From: Cryomorphaceae bacterium
GTDB taxonomy: Bacteria > Bacteroidota > Bacteroidia > Flavobacteriales_G > Salibacteraceae
DNA: 20,401 nt
Assembly: GCA_003564735.1 (NCBI GenBank)
Contig: PXEK01000179.1
Location: forward strand, 1-20,401
Reading direction: 5' to 3'
The notes beneath the pieces are model-generated. The model was given only the letters and a program-made list of their open reading frames with translations. It was not told the DNA's origin and made no database searches. Positions 1 through 5,556 of the stretch are shown in pieces (positions within the stretch are counted from its first letter, which is position 1; the number at the start of each line of letters is the position of its first letter). Both the position numbers and the translations under genes were made by a program.

Positions 1-253
1 CTTCTGATTCAACTTTTTGGAGCACATTCACGTCAAACAAATATGGCGTGTGTAACTCGTACAGTTCGTTTTTAACAGCAGACAATATTTCGTCGCTAAT
101 TTCGGTTCCGACCAAACTAAGATCAATATCAGAGCCTTCTCTGTAATTTCCTTTTGCGCGGGAGCCGTAAATGAGCACCTGCTTCACCTCCGGATATTTT
201 TTAAATACCGAATTGATTAAATCTCGTGTATGTTGATCCAATCCGAACTTCAT
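1..253 (-). CDS. MNT-type nucleotidyltransferase domain protein (3' end outside the window)
   Basis: The visible part is the first 84 residues, read from an ATG at 251-253; the C-terminus lies beyond the left edge. It has the signature of minimal nucleotidyltransferases (NTP_transf_2/MNT family): GSRAKGNYREGSDIDL at residues 30-45, with the two metal-binding aspartates D42 and D44, and a candidate third aspartate in LFDVN (D74). Proteins of this family transfer a nucleotide to a protein or small molecule. Many small stand-alone members are antitoxins paired with a HEPN-domain protein. No HEPN gene lies upstream in the window; a partner could lie past the left edge. The family call is firm. 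The toxin-antitoxin role is inference, since unpaired members also exist. No TAnnTTTG box is evident in the 125-bp gap before it, so it may be read through from the beta-oxidation gene. Confidence 0.85.
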   Translation of the reverse strand, partial: MKFGLDQHTRDLINSVFKKYPEVKQVLIYGSRAKGNYREGSDIDLSLVGTEISDEILSAVKNELYELHTPYLFDVNVLQKVESE

Positions 254-263
254 AATCCTAAAT

Positions 264-375
264 GATAGAACACGGATTTAACGGATCAAACGGATTTGCG
301 CAGACTTCATTAATACCATTCGTATTCATCCGCTAAATCCGCCTAATCCGTGTTCTATATCATCCGCGTTCTATT
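264..375. repeat. Inverted GGATT-rich intergenic repeat
   Basis: The gap between the beta-oxidation gene and the nucleotidyltransferase is mostly repeat. The left arm at 265-286 (ATAGAACACGGATTTAACGG plus AT) and the right arm at 337-358 are inverted copies matching at 19 of 22 positions. The space between them holds further GGAT/ATCC units, and a degenerate extra copy (ATCCGCGTTCTATT) lies at 362-375. The folded RNA would be a long imperfect hairpin, which might also end transcription of the upstream gene. Similar ATCCGTGTTCTAT-type units are, to my recollection, common between genes in Bacteroidota. I see no transposase associated with it. Confidence 0.7.
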
Positions 376-378
376 CCA

Positions 379-2760
379 TCAATTTCTCAATATCTTACCG
401 GTTTTCAACAGGCTCTGAATACGCTCCAACGTTTTCTTTTGCATGCACAGCTCCAAAAAGGCCTTGCGTTCCAACTTGAGTAAATATTCCTCGTCAACTT
501 GAGTGGGTTCTGACAAATCACCGCCGCTCAATACATAGCCCAGTTTTTGCGAAATAAGCTGATCGTGCTTACTGATGTAGTTTCCTGAAAGCATGCTGTT
601 CGCCCCTACGTAAACCGCTCCGAGGGCCTCATTACCCAACACGGTTATATCTTTACGCAATCGCGGCTTTGTATATCCTTTTTCGTACATGTTCAGCGCG
701 CACTGCTTGGCGTAAGCAAGCTGATGTTCACGACTCACAATCACCTCATCAATGCCCTCGCGCAGGTAACCCAACTCAAAACCTTCATGAGCCGATTTGG
801 CCACTTTAGCCTGACCCACGGTTAAAAATTTATCTCTAAACGCATTGATTCGAACATCGCCGTCTTTTAAACTGTCGCTCAATCGCAACGCAAACTCTTT
901 AGTCCCTCCGCCGCCGGGAATCAATCCGACGCCAAACTCCACCAGCCCGATGTACGTCTCGGCATGTGCCACCACCTTATCGGCGTGCATGGCCAATTCG
1001 CAACCGCCTCCCAGCGTCATTTGGTGCGGCGCCACCACCACCGGAATACTGCTGTAACGCACACGCATCATGGTATTTTGGAAGGTTCTTACCGCAAACT
1101 CCAACTCATCTAATTCCTGCTCCACGGCAAACATAAAAATGAGTCCCACATTAGCACCCGCGGAAAAATTATCGCCGGTATTGGAAATCACCAACCCATT
1201 GTAATCCTTCTCGGCCATATCAATGGCGGTGTTAATTCCCTGAATAATTTCCTGCCCGATGGTGTTCATTTTCGAGTGAAACTCGAGGTTTAAAATCCCG
1301 TCGCCCAAATCAACAATGGTTGATTCATCGTTTTTCCACACCGTATTTTCATCGCGAATATTGTCCAGAACAACCACGTCTTTTTGACCCGGCACTTCCG
1401 TATAATCTTTTTTGTCAATATCGTAATAATAGCGGATTCCCTTTTCAGTTTTATAAAAGGCGGTGATTCCCTTCTCTTTCATTTCATAAACCCAATCGGC
1501 GGGTTTTTTATCTGTTTTTTCCATTTCGGTCAGAACCGACTCAAAGCCGATGGCGTCCCAAGCCTCAAACGGGCCTTGTTTCCAGCCGAAGCCGGCTTTA
1601 AGCGCATCATCGATGCGGTAGAGCTCATCGGAAATTTCGGGAATGCGGCGAGTGGAATATTGAAAAAGCGAAGTGAAGGAAGCTCGGTAAAACGCTCCGG
1701 CTTTGTCTTTTCCGCCGAAAAGCACGGGCATGCGCTCGTTGAGATCTGAAATACTTTTGGTTTGCTCCAGCGTTTGAAAACTCGATTTTTTGCGCTCGCG
1801 GTACTCCAATTTTTCGGGATCCAGCGTGAGGATTTCGCTTTCACCTTTTTTGTTCTTGATTTTTTTGTAAAACCCTTTTCCGGATTTAGAGCCCAACATT
1901 TCGTTCTCGGCCATTTTCTTGATGAAGTCGGGGGCATCAAACACATCGGCAGCTTCATCATTTTTGAGCGCTTTTTTCAAGTTGTCGGCCACGAGTAACA
2001 AGGTGTCTAAGCCCACCACGTCTGCGGTTCTGAACGTAGCGGATTTAGGTCGGCCCAAAACCGGCCCCGTAAGTTTGTCCACATCCTCAATAGTAAGACC
2101 CAACTTACCGAATTCATGGAACAGCGTCATAATACTGTAAATACCAATTCGGTTGGCGATAAACGCCGGCGTATCTTTACACAGCACCGTTTTTTTGCCG
2201 ATGAATTTACGGCCGTAATGCATCATGAACTCCGTTACCTCGGGATCGGTCTCTTTGCTCGGAATAATTTCCAGCAGCTCCAAATAGCGGGGCGGATTAA
2301 AAAAGTGTGTGCCCAAAAAGTGCTTTTTAAAATCATCGCTTCTCCCTTCAAGCATCGTATTGATGGGTATGCCCGAGGTATTGGACGAAATGAACGAACC
2401 TTTTTTCCTGTGCTCTTCTACCTTATCAAAAAGCTGTTGTTTGATATCTAATCGTTCAATGACCGCTTCGATAATGCAATCGCAATCAGCGAGTAAATTG
2501 AGGTCATCATCAAAATTACCGGTGGTAATGTGTTGAATAACCGACTTGGAATACACCGGCGAGGGATTGCTCTTTACGGCTTTTTGTAATGCACCGTTTA
2601 CGATTTGATTGCGGGCTTTTTTATCGTCAGAATTTTGAGCCTCTTTGGGAACAATGTCCAACAAAACCACTTCAAGACCGATATTGGCCATGTGACATGC
2701 AATTTGCGACCCCATCACACCGGAGCCCAATACGCCTACTTTACTGATTGATTTATTCAT
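379..2760 (-). CDS. fadN: 3-hydroxyacyl-CoA dehydrogenase / enoyl-CoA hydratase fusion (FadN-type)
   Basis: This bifunctional beta-oxidation enzyme hydrates enoyl-CoA and oxidises 3-hydroxyacyl-CoA with NAD in the cytoplasm. At 793 residues it has the length and domain order of Bacillus FadN (dehydrogenase first, hydratase last), the reverse of FadB/FadJ. The dehydrogenase part (about 1-300) shows the Rossmann loop GSGVMG (12-17), SSNTSG (125-130), the catalytic His in GTHFFNPP (H152), the paired Glu (E164) and ANRIG (202-206). The hydratase part (about 480-690) shows the oxyanion-hole segment FSAGANVG (532-539), GGGCEL with E588, and VEFGVGLIPGGGG with E608, so both sites look intact. The ATG at 2758-2760 sits about 40 bases after a good -7 box. 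In many Bacteroidota a thiolase and an acyl-CoA dehydrogenase follow directly; here only a repeat and a nucleotidyltransferase do. The start and product are well supported; the gene symbol rests on domain order. Confidence 0.95.
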   Translation of the reverse strand: MNKSISKVGVLGSGVMGSQIACHMANIGLEVVLLDIVPKEAQNSDDKKARNQIVNGALQKAVKSNPSPVYSKSVIQHITTGNFDDDLNLLADCDCIIEAVIERLDIKQQLFDKVEEHRKKGSFISSNTSGIPINTMLEGRSDDFKKHFLGTHFFNPPRYLELLEIIPSKETDPEVTEFMMHYGRKFIGKKTVLCKDTPAFIANRIGIYSIMTLFHEFGKLGLTIEDVDKLTGPVLGRPKSATFRTADVVGLDTLLLVADNLKKALKNDEAADVFDAPDFIKKMAENEMLGSKSGKGFYKKIKNKKGESEILTLDPEKLEYRERKKSSFQTLEQTKSISDLNERMPVLFGGKDKAGAFYRASFTSLFQYSTRRIPEISDELYRIDDALKAGFGWKQGPFEAWDAIGFESVLTEMEKTDKKPADWVYEMKEKGITAFYKTEKGIRYYYDIDKKDYTEVPGQKDVVVLDNIRDENTVWKNDESTIVDLGDGILNLEFHSKMNTIGQEIIQGINTAIDMAEKDYNGLVISNTGDNFSAGANVGLIFMFAVEQELDELEFAVRTFQNTMMRVRYSSIPVVVAPHQMTLGGGCELAMHADKVVAHAETYIGLVEFGVGLIPGGGGTKEFALRLSDSLKDGDVRINAFRDKFLTVGQAKVAKSAHEGFELGYLREGIDEVIVSREHQLAYAKQCALNMYEKGYTKPRLRKDITVLGNEALGAVYVGANSMLSGNYISKHDQLISQKLGYVLSGGDLSEPTQVDEEYLLKLERKAFLELCMQKKTLERIQSLLKTGKILRN

Positions 2761-2810
2761 GATGTATGAGTATATATTGTTTGTATTTTTCTTGTTTTAC
2801 AGACTTCGCC

Positions 2811-2818
2811 CAAATGTA
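2811..2818 (-). promoter_or_regulatory. Bacteroidota -7 box for the fadN-type gene
   Basis: Read on the minus strand the bases are TACATTTG, an exact match to the Bacteroidota sigma-A -7 consensus TAnnTTTG. Transcription would begin about 6-8 bases downstream, giving a leader of roughly 45 bases before the ATG at 2760. I do not see a clear TTG -33 element at the usual distance. Confidence 0.6.
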
Positions 2819-2934
2819 GTGAATAAATTGATATGTGTGATGAAAGGTGGGTTATATTGTGTTAAGCAACGAAGAAATCACACAACATTATTATTTGCAA
2901 TGAATTTTCATTTTTGGAAGGAATGAGTCTTCAC

Positions 2935-2975
2935 AACCTTGCAAATTGAAAAGTAAGTTTTCAATTTGCAAGGTT
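2935..2975. repeat. Perfect inverted repeat: 18-bp arms, 5-base loop
   Basis: The left arm AACCTTGCAAATTGAAAA (2935-2952) and the right arm TTTTCAATTTGCAAGGTT (2958-2975) are exact reverse complements around the loop GTAAG. It lies about 120 bp upstream of the beta-oxidation promoter and about 220 bp upstream of the ATPase promoter. It has no U-tract right after the stem, so it does not look like a simple intrinsic terminator. It could be a REP-type element, a cruciform or a processed hairpin. CCTTGCAA-type hairpins recur in other Bacteroidota genomes as far as I recall. Confidence 0.8.
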
Positions 2976-3121
2976 AATGAGAATTAGGTAATCCGGATCA
3001 TCAGGAGTAACTTTTTATCAATCAGAACCTTAAACATTTTCTTGTACAAAATCGTTTTTTTTGATGAAAAAGCTTTTTATCCCTACAAATCGAACAAAAA
3101 ATCGGTACTCCGACTCGAAAA

Positions 3122-3147
3122 TGAAGAAATTCACGTGAATTTCTTCA
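3122..3147. promoter_or_regulatory. 26-bp perfect palindrome centred on CACGTG
   Basis: The bases from T3122 to A3147 read the same on both strands: 13-base half-sites, left TGAAGAAATTCAC and right GTGAATTTCTTCA, with no loop. The site ends about 50 bp before the -7 box of the ATPase gene. The absence of a loop suits a dimeric DNA-binding protein better than an RNA hairpin, so an operator is the simplest reading. No regulator gene is adjacent. Confidence 0.6.
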
Positions 3148-3197
3148 ATACACTGAAGGAATTACCGTTAAAATCTTCAATAGGATAAGTTTTGTTA

Positions 3198-3205
3198 TAT
3201 CTTTG
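3198..3205 (+). promoter_or_regulatory. Bacteroidota -7 box for the DUF4143 ATPase
   Basis: TATCTTTG matches TAnnTTTG exactly and ends 21 bases before the ATG at 3227. Its last three bases form the in-frame TTG that would be an alternative start at 3203. A promoter here makes the ATG at 3227 the likely true start. Confidence 0.6.
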
Positions 3206-3226
3206 CGACTCAAACATCAGTCAACC

Positions 3227-4384
3227 ATGGATACTAAAAATAAGATTAGCCGTGCTATACTGCCCACCCTACAAAAGAAGCTTCGCGCGGGTAAGGTTCT
3301 GATTATACTTGGCGCACGCAGAGTGGGGAAAACAGAGTTGATTAAATCATACCTGCAAGAGAGCGAAGTTTCAAACTATTTATTACTCAACGGGGAAGAT
3401 CGCACCACAATAGATTTACTACAAGTACAAAGTAAAGGGAATTACGACCGCCTCTTGAACAACGAAGACTTATTAATTATAGATGAGGCGCAAAACATTC
3501 CGGAAATTGGAAATAAACTCAAATTTATTGTAGATACTTATCCCGAATTAAAGGTAATGGTAACCGGGTCATCGGTATTTGATATGAGTCAAAAGTTAGG
3601 CGAGCCTCTTGTGGGCAGAGAAACCACATTGAAGCTGTTTCCGCTATCCCAATCAGAATTTTCAAAAACAGAGTCTTTACCCGAAACTTATGACCGCTTG
3701 GAGGAGCGACTGATTTACGGTGGTTACCCAGAGCTAAACCAATACAACGATTTAAATGAAAAAGCAGATTATTTAGACTCTATCGTAAACTCCTATTTGC
3801 TCAAGGATATTTTATCGTTTGACGGGATAAGAAAATCAGAAAAAATCATGGATTTATTGCGGCTGGTGGCATTTCAAATTGGAAAGGAAGTAAGTATTGA
3901 AGAATTAGCGTCACAATTAAAAGGAATCAGCAGAAATACGGTTGAAAATTACTTAGACCTTTTAACCAAGGTATTTGTTCTGTATAAAGTCAGAGCCTAC
4001 AGCGGTAACTTGAGGAAGGAAATAACAAAATCGTCAAGGTGGTTTTTTTACGATAACGGAATACGCAATGCCGTTATTCAAAACTACGCCCCGCTGCATT
4101 TAAGACAGGATAAAGGTGAACTTTGGGAAAATTATCTCATGACCGAACGATTAAAACATAACAGTTACAGGAGTAAGAGAGTTAACTCATATTTTTGGAG
4201 AACCTACGATCAACAAGAAATTGATTTAATAGAAGAAGTAAACGGGAACCTAAGCGCTTACGAGTTTAAATTTAGCCCGAATAAAAAAGTCAATGCTCCG
4301 GGCGGCTGGAAAAAAGGATATCCCCGGGCCGATTTTCAAGTTATTCACTCGCGAAACTATCTTGATTTTATCACAGGTGAGTAG
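3227..4384 (+). CDS. AAA-family ATPase with DUF4143 / nuclease-like C-terminus
   Basis: The 385-residue protein has an N-terminal P-loop ATPase (about 1-200): Walker A GARRVGKT (29-36), Walker B LLIIDEAQ (82-89) and the sensor-like VTGSS (112-116). A winged-helix-like segment follows (about 203-255). The C-terminal DUF4143 part keeps a PD-(D/E)XK-like pattern: E301 in LWENY, D333 in EIDLIEE, and E346-x-K348 in AYEFKFS. Proteins of this class are common and scattered in bacteria and archaea, and their role is largely unknown. I chose the ATG at 3227 because the TTG 24 bases upstream lies inside the -7 box. It stands alone, with a palindrome and a long hairpin upstream and no clear terminator behind. 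Family confidence is high; the biological role is unknown, and nuclease activity is not proven by these residues. Confidence 0.92.
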   Translation: MDTKNKISRAILPTLQKKLRAGKVLIILGARRVGKTELIKSYLQESEVSNYLLLNGEDRTTIDLLQVQSKGNYDRLLNNEDLLIIDEAQNIPEIGNKLKFIVDTYPELKVMVTGSSVFDMSQKLGEPLVGRETTLKLFPLSQSEFSKTESLPETYDRLEERLIYGGYPELNQYNDLNEKADYLDSIVNSYLLKDILSFDGIRKSEKIMDLLRLVAFQIGKEVSIEELASQLKGISRNTVENYLDLLTKVFVLYKVRAYSGNLRKEITKSSRWFFYDNGIRNAVIQNYAPLHLRQDKGELWENYLMTERLKHNSYRSKRVNSYFWRTYDQQEIDLIEEVNGNLSAYEFKFSPNKKVNAPGGWKKGYPRADFQVIHSRNYLDFITGE

Positions 4385-4547
4385 GTGGGTCAACATATTA
4401 CATTCATGTTGCAGGTATGCAACACGCTCAACGCATTTTATTGCACTTTTAAATCCGCTACAATCTGCTGTTCTAAAATAGGAGCAACGATGGTCTTAGC
4501 TCAAGGTATCTAATCACATTCTAATGATTACGGGATAAAGTTTTTTC

Positions 4548-4555
4548 TACATTTG
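4548..4555 (+). promoter_or_regulatory. Bacteroidota -7 box directly before the cation transporter
   Basis: TACATTTG matches TAnnTTTG exactly and ends only four bases before the ATG at 4560. With the usual 5-8 base distance from -7 box to start site, transcription would begin at or just past the A of the ATG. That implies a leaderless mRNA, or a second promoter further upstream. Confidence 0.5.
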
Positions 4556-4559
4556 CTCA

Positions 4560-5537
4560 ATGCGCAACCGCAAGTTTAAAATATTGCTTATTACGCTGCT
4601 GATCGGGATAGCGGTGGCATTGGTGAAGTGGGTGGCCTACTTGCTGAGCGGTTCGGTATTTATTTTATCTGATGTGCTGGAATCGGGCGTAAATATTTTT
4701 GCCGGTGCCGTAGCTCTGGGCAGCGTTTATTTGGCTTCTAAGCCCAAAGATAAGGATCACCCTTACGGCCACGGGAAAATTGAGTTTTTGTCTTCCGGAT
4801 TAGAAGGGGTACTCATCGGCTTGGCCGGGGTTCTGATCATCGGGAAAAGTATCGAATCATTGATTAATCCGGGTGAAATCCAAAACATCGATTGGGGAAT
4901 TTACCTCACGGGATTCGGCGGAATTGCCAATTTGGTGATGGGCTTGTTCCTGCAACGGGAGGGCAAAAAAATCAACTCGCCGGCAGTATCGGCAAACGGC
5001 AAGCACCTTATGTGTGACGCCCTTTCCAGCGCAGCCATGATTGTCGGTTTGGTCATCATTTACTTTACCGATATTTATTGGCTCGACCCGCTCTTTGCCT
5101 CCATTTTTGGCATTGTGATTTTGGTAACGGGTATTCGCGTAGTAAGAAAATCGGTTGCGGGGGTAATGGACGAAGCCGATGAGAAGCTGATTTCTAAATT
5201 GGTGAGCGACATGAATGAATCACGCCGCGACTCCTGGGTAGATTTGCATAACTTTAGGATTATCAAATACGGCTCGAATTTGCACATCGATTGCCATTTG
5301 ACCTTGCCGTGGTACTATTCATTGGAAAAAGCACACGATGAAATCAAAGCTTTTGAAGCATTGATTAGAAAGAAATCGGCACGAGAAACCGAAATTTTTG
5401 TGCATGCTGATCCGTGCTTGCCTCACTCTTGCAAATTATGCCGACTCAAAAATTGCACGGAACGGCAACACAAATTTGAGAAAAGGGTAGAGTGGACGCG
5501 CAAAACGGTTATACAAAACGCCAAGCACAAAGTGTAG
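4560..5537 (+). CDS. Cation diffusion facilitator family transporter
   Basis: This 325-residue inner-membrane protein belongs to the CDF family, which exchanges divalent metal ions for protons. Transmembrane helices fall at about 9-29, 33-58, 80-96, 112-131, 155-170 and 177-194. The family loop HPYGHGK (67-73) follows helix 2. The helix-5 half of the metal site is canonical (H149-x-x-x-D153). The helix-2 half, normally D/H-x-x-x-D, aligns here to E41-x-x-x-N45. The cytoplasmic domain (about 205-300) contains IFVHADP and then a Cys-rich run with four cysteines in CLPHSCKLCRLKNC, followed by a basic tail. The ATG at 4560 is the only start that keeps helix 1. Its 3' end is 19 bp from the convergent surface-protein gene, with no terminator evident between. 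Substrate cannot be assigned; zinc, iron or manganese are possible. Confidence 0.93.
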   Translation: MRNRKFKILLITLLIGIAVALVKWVAYLLSGSVFILSDVLESGVNIFAGAVALGSVYLASKPKDKDHPYGHGKIEFLSSGLEGVLIGLAGVLIIGKSIESLINPGEIQNIDWGIYLTGFGGIANLVMGLFLQREGKKINSPAVSANGKHLMCDALSSAAMIVGLVIIYFTDIYWLDPLFASIFGIVILVTGIRVVRKSVAGVMDEADEKLISKLVSDMNESRRDSWVDLHNFRIIKYGSNLHIDCHLTLPWYYSLEKAHDEIKAFEALIRKKSARETEIFVHADPCLPHSCKLCRLKNCTERQHKFEKRVEWTRKTVIQNAKHKV

Positions 5538-5556
5538 ATTCTTACCGATTATCGGC

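Larger units (their letters stand above)
2761..3226. other. Gene-free divergent regulatory region
   Basis: This 466-bp stretch separates the divergent beta-oxidation and ATPase genes. It is AT-rich and I find no plausible coding frame in it. It contains a minus-strand -7 box for the beta-oxidation gene (2811-2818), a long perfect hairpin (2935-2975), a 26-bp palindrome (3122-3147) and a plus-strand -7 box for the ATPase (3198-3205), each listed separately. The rest shows only A/T runs. Confidence 0.7.

Noticed and set aside
1530..1961. Minus-strand frame of 143 codons within the fadN-type gene
   Set aside because: It overlaps the intact main frame in a different phase, and its Pro/Lys/Ser-rich translation looks like a frame shadow. 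The main frame has no break that would need a frameshift.
845..2536. Several plus-strand open frames of 70-120 codons across the fadN-type gene
   Set aside because: They lie entirely inside a well-supported minus-strand gene, have no family resemblance and no promoter. They are antisense shadows.
3203..3226. TTG start for the ATPase eight codons upstream of the ATG
   Set aside because: The TTG forms the last bases of an exact -7 promoter box (TATCTTTG), so it should not be in the mRNA.
4425..4505. Short minus-strand frame ending in APILEQQIVADLKVQ, possibly a gene remnant
   Set aside because: Only about 20 codons after a stop, with no start and no recognisable family. Too little to call a pseudogene.
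5538..5556. CCGAT/ATCGG dyad between the convergent transporter and surface-protein genes as a terminator
   Set aside because: The stem is five base pairs with a one-base loop and no T-run. It does not look functional.
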